DNA of 64,000 bases from Sterolibacterium sp. (GTDB lineage: Bacteria > Pseudomonadota > Gammaproteobacteria > Burkholderiales > Rhodocyclaceae), in NCBI GenBank assembly GCA_028713555.1, contig JAQTOA010000012.1:1-64000 (forward strand), in the 5' to 3' direction. This document shows positions 56,076 to 64,000 of the stretch, piece by piece (the stretch's first letter is position 1; the number at the start of each line of letters is the position of its first letter). Under the pieces are notes generated by a model, which saw only the letters and a list, made by a program, of their open reading frames with translations, was not told where the DNA came from and searched no databases. The translations under genes and the position numbers were made by a program.

Positions 56076-58760
56076 TTAAATATTGGCCCGCCTCAGCCAT
56101 GCCTTGCGCACTTCCTCGGCTACCCACATCAGTAGGGCGCATGCAATGGCCAGCAGCCAGGCAGTCGCTGCGATCGGGGCCGTGCCGAACAGCCAATTTC
56201 CGGCAGGCGTGTAGATGATGAACAGGATCAAGCCCAACTCGGCGGCGAGGCCGATCAGAAGGTAGGGGTTGCTGAAGAATCCGAAGGACAGCGAGGACTT
56301 GAGCGGATGACGACAGAGAAAAATGTTCATCATCTGCATCACCACGATTGCCGCCAGACAAGCGGAAGTGGCTTGTAGATAGAGTGGTGCGGTCCGTTCC
56401 AGCAGCGTGCCGTAATGCCAGCCGGCCGCATCGAGAACGAAGAAGAACACCGCCATCGCCGCAGCTGCTTCGAGCGCGCCGAGAAACAGATAGGCGCGTG
56501 CCATCAGCCCCCATGACAACAGCCGCTCGCCGCTCGCTCTGGGGGGCCGATTCATGACGTCAGGATCGGGTTTCTCGGCGCCCAAGGCCAGAGCCGGCAG
56601 CATGTCGGTGCCGAGGTCGACGGCGAGGATCTGGATGATGGTGAGCGGCAGCGGGACTCGCAACAGCACAAAGGCAAGATACGGCACCAGTTCGGGGATG
56701 TTCGAGCTCAAGATATAGGTTAGGAACTTGCGGATGTTCTCGAATACCGCACGGCCTTCCTCGATGGCGGCGACGATGCTGGCAAAGTTGTCGTCGAGCA
56801 GGATCAGGTCGGCTGCCTCCTTGGCCACATCGGTGCCGGAAATCCCCATGGCGATGCCGATGTCGGCAGTCTTCAGCGCCGGCGCGTCGTTCACGCCGTC
56901 GCCCGTGACGGCGACGATCTCGCCCTTTTTCTTGAGTGCCGCAACAATCAGCATTTTCTGGTCAGCGGCGACGCGGGCGAAAATGATTTCCTGCGCATCC
57001 AGCGCCAGTTGCAGTTGCGCCGGCGTCATGTGGCGCAAGTCGTCGCCGCCGATCACTACTGGCTGCTCGCCCTTGACCAAGCCGATCTGGCGGGCAATCG
57101 CCAGGGCTGTGTGCGGGTGGTCGCCGGTCACCATGATGATGCGGATGCCGGCCGTGGCGCAACGCGCGATGGCATCGGGCACTTCGGCCCGCGGCGGATC
57201 TTCCAGCCCGACCAGTCCGCTGAGGGTCATGCCGCGCTCCTCGCTCGGCACGCCGTCCGTCACCGCGCAATGGGCGAAGGCCAGCACGCGCAGGCCGGCT
57301 TCGGCCATTTGCTCTTGCGCCGCCAACAGACGCGTCCTCGCCGCCGCATCGAGCGGCGCGATTTTGGTACCGTTGCCGACATCAAGCCGGATCAAGTCAC
57401 AAGCTGCAAGCACCGTCTCCGGCGCGCCCTTGCAGTAAAGCATGCGGCCATGCGGCGTGTCGCACAGCACCGACATACGCTTGCGGTCAGTGTCGAAAGG
57501 GATCTCATCGATGAGCGAGAATCCCGTGAGATCGCCGATCAGTTGTCGGCCCATGCCGGCCAGCGCCACTTCCATCGGATCGCCCAGCAGCTTGCGCTGG
57601 CCGTGGTCATTCACTTCTTTCAGGCTGTGGCACAGCGCGGCATTCACGAACAACTCGTGGTGGTCCTGCGTCAGGCGCAGCTGTGTCGCCAGTTCGGTCT
57701 GCTCAACGAAGCGACCGGCTAGCCAGAGGCGCTGCATCGACATGCGGTTCTGCGTCAGCGTGCCAGTCTTGTCGCTACAGATCACCGTTGTCGAACCAAG
57801 CGCCTCGACAGCCGGCAAGTGGCGCACCAGAGCATTACGTCTGGCCATGCGCTGGGTGGCCATGGCCAGCGACAGCGTCACCGTCGGCAACAGTCCTTCC
57901 GGCACATTGGCGACAATGATGCCAATGGCAAAAAGCAGGCTCTCCCAAGTCGGCAACCCCATCGCCTCGCCGACAAAAAATAGTGCGACACCCATCACCG
58001 TGGCGAGAGCCGCGACGATGCGAGAGAGGCGCGCAATCTCAAGCTGTAACGGCGAGGTGGTTTCTCCCGCCGTTTGCGTCAGATGGGCGATTTTGCCGAA
58101 CTCAGTATGCATCCCTGTGGCATACACTACGGCACGTGCTTGACCAGATACCACCGAGGTGCCGGCGAGCACGATATTTTTGGCATAGAGCGTCGATTCT
58201 TCTTCGCTCGGTTCGGTGTTGCGTGCTTTGGGCGAGGATTCACCGGTGATCGTGGCGGTATTGACGCGCAGTCCGAAGGCTTCGATCAGGCGGCAGTCGG
58301 CCGGAACAAAGTTGCCTTCCTCAAGCAGCACGAGGTCGCCGGGCACCAGATCGGTGGCGAGAATTTCGACGATTTCTCCGCCCCGTAACACCTTGACTTT
58401 CTGCGGCAGCAACTGGCGCAATGCCGCCACCGCCCGTTCGGCCTTGTATTCCTGCCAGAAGGAGAAGATGCCGTTGATGACGATGACGCCGACGATGGCG
58501 ACGCCAAGGCGGGCCATGCCCTCGCCGGGGGCAAAATGCTCGGAGAGGAATGCCATTGCCGCGCCTATCCACAGGATGATGGCGAAGAAGTGGGTGAACT
58601 CGCGGGCGAAACGCAGCAACAGATTCTCGCGTCCCACCTCCTCGACATGATTCGGTCCGAACTCCGTTCGCCGTCGCACCGCCTCGGCCAGAGTCAGGCC
58701 GGCAGCGGTAGTTTTCAGGCTGACAAGCGCCTGATCGACGGTGAGGCTATGGATGCGCAT
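56076..58760 (-). CDS. P2-type cation-transporting ATPase
   Basis: From ATG 58760 (MRIHSLTVDQALVSLKTTAA) the pump has 894 residues; the longer open frame upstream lacks homology. It shows the N-terminal cation ATPase domain, TGES in the actuator domain, the phosphorylation site DKTGTLTQN, the KGAPE nucleotide site, TGDGVNDAPALK and about ten membrane helices. The M4 motif VANVPEGLLPTVTLSLA with RMARRNALVRHLPAVEALGS is closer to the Na,K-ATPase (P2C) form than to calcium pumps. The ion cannot be fixed from sequence; Na, K or Ca export are candidates. It stands alone between pst and the B12 transporter. Confidence 0.88.
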   Translation of the reverse strand: MRIHSLTVDQALVSLKTTAAGLTLAEAVRRRTEFGPNHVEEVGRENLLLRFAREFTHFFAIILWIGAAMAFLSEHFAPGEGMARLGVAIVGVIVINGIFSFWQEYKAERAVAALRQLLPQKVKVLRGGEIVEILATDLVPGDLVLLEEGNFVPADCRLIEAFGLRVNTATITGESSPKARNTEPSEEESTLYAKNIVLAGTSVVSGQARAVVYATGMHTEFGKIAHLTQTAGETTSPLQLEIARLSRIVAALATVMGVALFFVGEAMGLPTWESLLFAIGIIVANVPEGLLPTVTLSLAMATQRMARRNALVRHLPAVEALGSTTVICSDKTGTLTQNRMSMQRLWLAGRFVEQTELATQLRLTQDHHELFVNAALCHSLKEVNDHGQRKLLGDPMEVALAGMGRQLIGDLTGFSLIDEIPFDTDRKRMSVLCDTPHGRMLYCKGAPETVLAACDLIRLDVGNGTKIAPLDAAARTRLLAAQEQMAEAGLRVLAFAHCAVTDGVPSEERGMTLSGLVGLEDPPRAEVPDAIARCATAGIRIIMVTGDHPHTALAIARQIGLVKGEQPVVIGGDDLRHMTPAQLQLALDAQEIIFARVAADQKMLIVAALKKKGEIVAVTGDGVNDAPALKTADIGIAMGISGTDVAKEAADLILLDDNFASIVAAIEEGRAVFENIRKFLTYILSSNIPELVPYLAFVLLRVPLPLTIIQILAVDLGTDMLPALALGAEKPDPDVMNRPPRASGERLLSWGLMARAYLFLGALEAAAAMAVFFFVLDAAGWHYGTLLERTAPLYLQATSACLAAIVVMQMMNIFLCRHPLKSSLSFGFFSNPYLLIGLAAELGLILFIIYTPAGNWLFGTAPIAATAWLLAIACALLMWVAEEVRKAWLRRANI

Positions 58761-58971
58761 GCGAGGGCGGACTGGTGGGCGGGAGAGCCTGATTGAAAAC
58801 TCTACCACCAAGGCGCTGATCCCACCAGGGAACTTCCTCCGGGGCAGGACACAAAGCATCACCGGGAAAGGCAAAAACGTTCTGTATGCCAGTTTGCTTG
58901 GTGAAGTAACTTATTGCACGCCTTTTCCGCTAAAATTCGATCTGTTGTATGAGATAAGCCATGCAGCATGC

Positions 58972-59170
58972 ATGTCCGGGGTGCCCTGACGGCCAAATCA
59001 AAGGCCACTGGGTGAAACGGGAAACAGGTACGTGCCGCGACATCATGGCGCAATCCCTGTGCTGCCCCCGCAACGGTAAGGAAGCGCGAATCCATCAGAA
59101 TGTCACTGGGCAATCAGCCCGGGAAGACGATGGATTAAATCTTCCGAGCCCGGAGACCGGCCACGGACAT
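58972..59170 (+). promoter_or_regulatory. Cobalamin (adenosylcobalamin) riboswitch
   Basis: The region has a closing stem (ATGTCCG 58972-58978 with CGGACAT 59164-59170), GGGTGAAACGGGAAACAGGT, then CTGCCCCCGCAACGGTAAGG, CACTGGG, and the B12 box GAGCCCGGAGACCGGCC near 59146-59162. These are the conserved blocks of the cobalamin riboswitch in order. It controls the BtuCD-type genes that follow, which would be turned off when B12 is plentiful. The 211-nt gap 58761-58971 before it should hold its promoter; TAAAAT at 58931 is a possible -10. Confidence 0.93.
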
Positions 59171-59284
59171 CAAAGAACGGAAGCGTCGCGGGGACGCGAT
59201 GGCCGGCGATTCTCATGCCCCCTCCTCCCTGTGCGTTTTCTTATGCAACTAACCGGCTCGCGGGGACGCAAACCGGGAAGGAAG

Positions 59285-59350
59285 ATGATCATGACCAAAC
59301 CCATCCGCATCCCCGCGCTTTCATGCGCACACCAGGCCCCTTCCGCTTAG
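59285..59350 (+). CDS. 21-codon leader ORF or fossil of a B12 receptor gene
   Basis: A GGGAAGGAAG ribosome site precedes ATG 59285, which opens a short frame MIMTKPIRIPALSCAHQAPSA ending at 59350, 22 nt before the transporter permease. The first 14 residues look like the start of a secretion signal, cut off before its hydrophobic core. It may be what is left of a TonB-dependent receptor or BtuF gene normally found here, or a short leader peptide. Both readings are inference. Confidence 0.35.
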   Translation: MIMTKPIRIPALSCAHQAPSA

Positions 59351-59372
59351 CGTTCAATACGGAGTTTTTCCA

Positions 59373-60365
59373 ATGCCTAACCGCCGTCGTGCCCTGCTGA
59401 TCCTGCTGCTGCTTGCGGCAGCCATGCTGGCGAGCATGGTCGCATCGCTGGTCGTCGGCAGCCTGCAGTTGGATCCGCTCGACGTGTGGCGTGCGTTGCT
59501 CGGCGAGGATGCCGGTCTTGCTGGCGAGGTAGTGCGCAATCTGCGTCTGCCGCGCGCCTTGGCAGGTCTAGCCTGCGGTGGCTTGCTGGCGTTGGCCGGC
59601 GCATTAATGCAAGTGCTGTTGAAAAATCCCCTGGCCGACCCCTATGTGCTCGGAGTTTCCGGCGGCGCCTCGGTGGGGGCGTTGGCTGCCATGCTGTTTG
59701 GTTTGCCGCTGCTGGTCCTGCATGCCGGCGCTTTTGCCGGCGCGCTGGCGGCGATGGTGGTGGTGTTCGGCCTGGCGCATGGCGAAGGCAGTTGGACGCA
59801 AACGCGGCTGCTGCTCACCGGCGTCATCGTCGCCGCAGGATGCGGTGCATTGGTGGCATTGATGCTTTCCATTGCGCCGGAAAATCAACTGCGCGGCATG
59901 TTGTTCTGGTTGATGGGCGACCTGTCGCAAACCGAATCGCCCTGGCCGGCGCTGCTGGTACTGCTTTTCGGATTGGCCTGCGTGCTGCCGTTTTCCCGCG
60001 ATCTCAGCCTGTTGGCGCGCGGCGAATTGTCGGCGCAGGTCCTGGGCGTGCCGGTGACCAAGCTGCGCCTGCTGATTTATGCCCTGGCCTCGCTGTTCAC
60101 CGCAGTAGCCGTCAACATCGCCGGCAGCATTGGCTTCATCGGCCTGATCGTGCCGCATCTGGTGCGTCTTGCCGCCGGGAACGACCTGCGCCTGCTATTG
60201 CCAGCTTCGGTACTGGTAGGCGGCACCCTGCTGGTGGCGGCGGATACCTTGGCGCGTGTCCTGATCGCGCCGCAACAGTTGCCCGTCGGTGTGCTGACGG
60301 CCTTGCTTGGCGTACCGGTATTCCTCTACCTGTTGTCGCGCCAACCCCGCAGGAGCGGTAGGTGA
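59373..60365 (+). CDS. btuC: Cobalamin/iron-complex ABC transporter permease (BtuC/FecCD family)
   Basis: The 330-residue permease has about ten hydrophobic segments and the family landmarks RLPRALAGLACGGLLALAGA, NPLADPYVLGVSGGAS and GFIGLIVPHLVRL. The cobalamin riboswitch upstream points to B12 as substrate. Its stop overlaps the ATPase start (TGATG). A binding protein gene (btuF) is not present in the window. Confidence 0.9.
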   Translation: MPNRRRALLILLLLAAAMLASMVASLVVGSLQLDPLDVWRALLGEDAGLAGEVVRNLRLPRALAGLACGGLLALAGALMQVLLKNPLADPYVLGVSGGASVGALAAMLFGLPLLVLHAGAFAGALAAMVVVFGLAHGEGSWTQTRLLLTGVIVAAGCGALVALMLSIAPENQLRGMLFWLMGDLSQTESPWPALLVLLFGLACVLPFSRDLSLLARGELSAQVLGVPVTKLRLLIYALASLFTAVAVNIAGSIGFIGLIVPHLVRLAAGNDLRLLLPASVLVGGTLLVAADTLARVLIAPQQLPVGVLTALLGVPVFLYLLSRQPRRSGR

Positions 60366-61144
60366 TGGAACGCGCCGCACCGCTATTGGCCGCAAGCGGC
60401 CTCGATATCGTGGTTGCCGGCAAAACGCTGGTGCACGGTCTGAAGCTGTCGTTATGCGAAGGGGATACGCTGGCCATCCTCGGCCGCAACGGCAGCGGCA
60501 AAACCACCTTGCTGCATACTCTTGCCGGACTGCGCCCTCCCTCTGCCGGCAGCGTCGAACTTTGCGGCCAGCCATACGCCAGGTTGGGGCCGCGTGCAGC
60601 CGCACACCTGCGCGGCTTGCTGGCGCAGACGCAAAGCGATGCCTTTCCAGCCAGCGTACTGGAAACAGCACTGATTGGCCGTCATCCGCACCTCGGCCGC
60701 TGGGACTGGGAGAGCGTCGCCGACGAGCGCATCGCCCTGGCAGCCTTGGCAGCGGTCGGACTCGCCGGTCTCGAGCAGCGCGACGTGCAAACCTTGTCCG
60801 GTGGCGAACGGCAACGCTTGGCAATCGCCACCTTGCTGACCCAACAGCCGTGGCTATACTTGCTGGATGAACCGCTCGCCTATCTCGATCTCAACCACCA
60901 AATCGCCATGCTCGATCTGGCGGCGCGCTATGCCAGGGATCGCGACGCCGGCTTTGTCGTCATTCTGCATGACGTCAATCTGGCGCTGCGCTATTGCCGG
61001 CGGGCCTTGCTGCTGTTCGGCGACGGTCGCTGGAAAGAAGGGCCAAGCGCGGAAGTGCTCAACGCGGAAAACCTTTCCGAGCTTTATGGACACGAGTTGC
61101 GTACACTCGTCGATGGTGATTCCAGCTATTTCATTGCCGCCTGA
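60365..61144 (+). CDS. btuD: Cobalamin ABC transporter ATP-binding protein
   Basis: The 259-residue ATPase from ATG 60365 (a GTG one codon earlier is possible) has Walker A GRNGSGKTT, signature LSGGERQR, Walker B LYLLDEPLAYLD and the H-loop VILHDVNLALRYC. It is the FecE/BtuD kind and follows the permease with a one-base overlap under the same riboswitch. Confidence 0.9.
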   Translation: MERAAPLLAASGLDIVVAGKTLVHGLKLSLCEGDTLAILGRNGSGKTTLLHTLAGLRPPSAGSVELCGQPYARLGPRAAAHLRGLLAQTQSDAFPASVLETALIGRHPHLGRWDWESVADERIALAALAAVGLAGLEQRDVQTLSGGERQRLAIATLLTQQPWLYLLDEPLAYLDLNHQIAMLDLAARYARDRDAGFVVILHDVNLALRYCRRALLLFGDGRWKEGPSAEVLNAENLSELYGHELRTLVDGDSSYFIAA

Positions 61145-61166
61145 ATTTTAATCAGAGGAGAGTCTC

Positions 61167-61847
61167 GTGAAGAACATCCTGATTGCCTTGATCACCCTGT
61201 TTGTGGTTACTACCGCTCAGGCGCTTTCGCTCGGTGAACTGAGCAACAAGGATGCCGTCGGCGGCCTCAAGGAGGCTCTGGCGCAGGGGGCAGGCAAGGC
61301 CGTCGATCAACTCGCCAAGGCCGACGGTTTTCTCGGCAACCCAAAGGTGAAGATCCCTCTGCCGGAAAGCCTGCGCCAGGTAGCAGGCATGATGCGCAAG
61401 CTCGGCATGGGCAAGCATGCCGATGAACTGGAGACATCGATGAACCGTGCCGCCGAGGCAGCGATGCCGGAAGCGCGGACGCTGCTGGTAAGTTCGATCA
61501 AGCAGATGTCGGTGCAGGATGCCAAGGGCATCCTGACGGGGGGGGATGATGCGGCGACCCAGTATTTCAAGCGCGCCACCGCCGAACCGCTGGCCGGAAA
61601 GTTCCGGCCGATCGTCAAGAAGTCCATCGCCAAGGTCAACCTCGCCGAGAAATATGACGAGTTCGCCGGCAAAGCCGTCAAGTTCGGCCTGGTCAAGGAA
61701 GACCAGGCAAACTTGGAGAATTACGTCACGGCCAAGGCGCTCGACGGTCTGTATCTGATGATTGGCGAGGAAGAACGGGCAATTCGCAAGGACCCGCTGG
61801 GCGCAGCGGGAAGCCTGTCGAAAAAGGTTTTCGGCGCACTGCATTAG
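61167..61847 (+). CDS. DUF4197 family exported protein
   Basis: The 226-residue protein has a signal peptide (MKNILIALITLFVVTTAQAL) without a lipobox and a helical body with SLGELSNKDAVGGLKEALAQ, IPLPESLRQVAGMMRKLGMG and a C-terminal TAKALDGLYLMIGEEERAIR block. These are the hallmarks of DUF4197, whose function is unknown. GAGGAGAG upstream is a good ribosome site. It lies 22 nt after btuD and may be in its transcript. Confidence 0.85.
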   Translation: MKNILIALITLFVVTTAQALSLGELSNKDAVGGLKEALAQGAGKAVDQLAKADGFLGNPKVKIPLPESLRQVAGMMRKLGMGKHADELETSMNRAAEAAMPEARTLLVSSIKQMSVQDAKGILTGGDDAATQYFKRATAEPLAGKFRPIVKKSIAKVNLAEKYDEFAGKAVKFGLVKEDQANLENYVTAKALDGLYLMIGEEERAIRKDPLGAAGSLSKKVFGALH

Positions 61848-62232
61848 CTGAGAACACAGCATGACCTGACGACTGCCGCACCATCAGTTTGAGATGAGCG
61901 GGCGGCACTCTAGAGAAAAAGCCGGATATTCCGGTATGGCAGGGGGCAGAATTGCCTGAACATGCCGGAACGTTCAGGCCGGATGCGCCTGCACAGCAGT
62001 CGTACGTTGAGAAGCCGGTTGAGGAAGCGAAAGCTGCGCTGGTCAATAAAACATACGGTAAAAATGAAAGAGGCGGAAAAGTTTGAGGGAAATGCTCGGT
62101 CCGTTGAGTCGTCGCCTGAACATACCAACTCTCCTGCTGAAACGCCTGCTACCGGACTAAGATGTTAAAGCGCGCTGTCTGACGTTCTTCTCAGTGAAGG
62201 TATGACGGTCGGCAGGAGACGCAGAGTCTTGG
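61848..62232. other. Intergenic region with a possible coding remnant and a small inverted repeat
   Basis: No full gene is evident in these 385 nt. On the plus strand, after an in-frame stop near 61895, a stretch reads as PDIPVWQGAELPEHAGTFRP and later EKPVEEAKAALVNKTYGKNE before a stop near 62085. Its codon use looks protein-like but it has no ATG. A perfect 8-bp repeat, GCCTGAAC (61954-61961) with GTTCAGGC (61972-61979), lies inside it. It may be the tail of a decayed gene. Confidence 0.35.
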
Positions 62233-63444
62233 TCAGTGCTCGGTAATCCGACCCAGATATATCGCGATGGCGATGACCGTGCCAATGCAGACCAGCAAGG
62301 TGATAGCGACCCCCGGCCAGCCAGCGTAGCTCCAGGGCCAGCCGGTGGCGCTGCCGATCACGCTTCCGCCCAGATAATAACTGGACAGGTAGAGCGCCGA
62401 AACCAGCCCTCGACGTGGCCCGGCACGACCTCCCACCCAGCCGCTGGCAATTGCATGGGCCGCAAAATAACCAAAAGTAAAAATGGCCACGCCCAGAATA
62501 ATGAGCGGCAGAGAAGCGTTCATGGTGACGACAATACCAACGGCCATGCAGATACTCATCATCAGGACGATGAGGCGGCGGCCCAATCGGTCAACCAGAT
62601 GGCCAGCCCATGCAGATGACATGCTGCCCACCGCATACAGGAGGAACATGCTGCCGATAGCTGCCGGCCCTAGGCTGTAAGGTGGAAGATTGAGGCGGAA
62701 GCCAAGATAGTTGTAGAGTCCAACAAAGACCCCCATGATCAGGAAGGCCGTCAAGAACAGCCAGGGCAAACCGGGGTCGGCGTAAATTCTGCGCACGTCG
62801 GCCAACAGCAAACGTGGTTGCAGGGAGCGGGACGTGAAGTGGCGCGCCGGCGGCAGCAATCTCCAGAAGATAAGCGCCGCCCCGATTCCGACCAGTCCGA
62901 GGAAGGCCAACCCGTAACGCCAGTTCAGCCACTCGGTGACCAGGGCAGCCAGGATACGGCCGAACATGCCTCCCAAGGCATTGGCGGCGATATAGATTCC
63001 CATCGCCCGACCTCGGGCATCGATGGCGATTTCTTCTCCCAAGTAGGCCATGGCCGCCGCCGGTACGCTTGCAATGCAGACCCCGAGTCCCGCTCGGCAA
63101 AGCAGCAGGAGAAAAAAATCGGGAGCAAGCGCCGAAACAAAAGCGAACACCGCCGCGCCCAACAAGCCGAATTTCATCAGTCGTTCCCGGCCATAACGGT
63201 CCGCGATCAGGCTCAAGGGGATCAGCAGCAATGCCATCGCGGCCGTGCCCGCCGATACGCTCAGGCTGGCGGTGCCGGGAGAGACACCGAAGTCGTGCGT
63301 CAATTGAGGCAGTAACGGTTGGGTGCCGTAAAGCAGCGCAAAACAGGTAAACCCGCCAATAGCCAAGGCCAGATTGGCTCGCCGGAATTCTTTGGTGCCT
63401 ACCTGCAGACCCATTCCTGTTTCAGGATGGTTGGGGTTATTCAT
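62233..63444 (-). CDS. MFS transporter, YnfM-like efflux family
   Basis: The 403-residue protein has twelve hydrophobic segments. MFS signatures are present: LIADRYGRERLM in loop 2-3, LCRAGLGVCIASVPAAAMAY for helix 4-5, and LVDRLGRRLIVL in loop 8-9. The YnfM/arabinose-efflux type of drug or metabolite exporter is the best fit. Substrate unknown. It stands alone, with convergent DUF4197 on one side and a divergent gene on the other. Confidence 0.88.
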   Translation of the reverse strand: MNNPNHPETGMGLQVGTKEFRRANLALAIGGFTCFALLYGTQPLLPQLTHDFGVSPGTASLSVSAGTAAMALLLIPLSLIADRYGRERLMKFGLLGAAVFAFVSALAPDFFLLLLCRAGLGVCIASVPAAAMAYLGEEIAIDARGRAMGIYIAANALGGMFGRILAALVTEWLNWRYGLAFLGLVGIGAALIFWRLLPPARHFTSRSLQPRLLLADVRRIYADPGLPWLFLTAFLIMGVFVGLYNYLGFRLNLPPYSLGPAAIGSMFLLYAVGSMSSAWAGHLVDRLGRRLIVLMMSICMAVGIVVTMNASLPLIILGVAIFTFGYFAAHAIASGWVGGRAGPRRGLVSALYLSSYYLGGSVIGSATGWPWSYAGWPGVAITLLVCIGTVIAIAIYLGRITEH

Positions 63445-63616
63445 GGGGTGGGAATTTATTGAAATTAGAGCTTCAGTTTGTCTTTGAATTTAGCCCGCCT
63501 GCTGAAAGCTTAGCAGAAGGGTGTAAAACTGATATGGCTGGATTGGCGCTTTTCGGGCTGTAGCGATCTGCCTTTGCGGTTACTATAGTGGCATCTAATC
63601 CGCATGGGAGAAAACC

Positions 63617-64000
63617 ATGAACACCCCCGTACCCCGCTGGCGGTTTTTTCGCGCCGGCGGCTTTAATCAGGTCTGTCTCGACAGTGCTGCCGAACTACTG
63701 GCCATTGGCGATCTGGACCAGAAACTGTGGGTGGCGCTGTCCTGCCCGATTCGAGGCATTGAGTTCGACGCGCGCACGCTTGAATTCATCGATAGCGACG
63801 ACGACGGCCATGTCAGGGCACCGGAACTGATCACCGCCGTAGAATGGGCGGCAGCCCGGCTAACCGATCCCGAGGTGCTGGCAAAGAGGCTGTCCGGCAT
63901 ACCTCTGCAGACGATACGCGATAACGACGAGGAAGGGGCGCAAATCGCCGCCGCTGCCCGCCTGCTGGCGACGGAACTCGGCAAGGGAGCAACCGACATC
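63617..64000 (+). CDS. EF-hand-containing protein, partial (runs off right edge)
   Basis: An ATG at 63617 after GGGAGAAAACC opens a frame of 128 codons with no stop before the window ends. The start MNTPVPRWRFFRAGGFNQVC is followed by a segment on low-level repeats of acidic residues. The loop DSDDDGHVRAPE fits DxDxDGxVxxxE, a perfect EF-hand calcium loop. No signal peptide is seen. I do not recognise the family; the beginning resembles uncharacterised large cytoplasmic proteins of proteobacteria. Confidence 0.7.
   Translation, partial: MNTPVPRWRFFRAGGFNQVCLDSAAELLAIGDLDQKLWVALSCPIRGIEFDARTLEFIDSDDDGHVRAPELITAVEWAAARLTDPEVLAKRLSGIPLQTIRDNDEEGAQIAAAARLLATELGKGATDI

Overview
The window is about 64 kb of a high-G+C betaproteobacterial chromosome. 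The gene order asd-fimV-truA-trpF-trpB-trpA-accD-folC-SPOR-cvpA-purF-metZ is the conserved betaproteobacterial arrangement. Together with split bio genes, a glycogen cluster and a multiheme cytochrome module it suggests the Rhodocyclales/Nitrosomonadales side of the class. The genus cannot be read from the sequence alone. I found no tRNA, rRNA, CRISPR array or intact insertion sequence.

Region 1 (1-3740) is a degraded defence and toxin-antitoxin island, all on the minus strand. It holds an EVE-HNH nuclease, the last codons of a lost type I restriction specificity subunit (hsdS), and a NERD protein fused by deletion to the remains of a 'mobile mystery protein A' antitoxin. After these come a frameshifted Fic gene (mobile mystery protein B) and an apparently intact winged-helix/MNT antitoxin with its HEPN partner. 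Two tandem palindromes 21 bp apart lie on the antitoxin start codon.

Region 2 (3950-13270) carries ubiA-ubiD, bioF-bioH-bioC, a GT39-type glycosyltransferase, rpmE, rho and trxA. Region 3 (13480-37030) is core metabolism on the plus strand: fdxA, an acyl-CoA ligase, aroC, a glycogen/maltodextrin operon (glgX-malQ-glgP), asd, the polar landmark gene fimV, truA, the trp genes, accD, folC, a SPOR protein, cvpA, purF and metZ. Region 4 (37050-45350) has two envelope glycosyltransferase-like genes of lower G+C, a four-gene ABC exporter, ubiX and hemG.

Region 5 (45350-51915) is the most interesting part. A CheY-like receiver, a receiver with a C-terminal membrane segment, a nonaheme cytochrome c and a di-haem-type membrane cytochrome b run on the plus strand. 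An NtrC-type sigma-54 activator and a sensor kinase run convergently on the minus strand. The sensor's periplasmic domain carries c-type-haem-like cysteine motifs, one of which has lost its histidine. A good sigma-54 promoter (45613-45629) precedes the first receiver gene, with a palindrome about 100 bp upstream where an NtrC-type activator would bind. The inferred picture is a self-contained redox-sensing circuit controlling a quinone-to-periplasm electron conduit.

Region 6 (52130-64000) has pstSCAB behind a clear Pho box, a P2-type cation ATPase, a cobalamin riboswitch ahead of a BtuCD-type ABC transporter, a DUF4197 protein, an MFS transporter and the start of an EF-hand protein that runs off the right edge.
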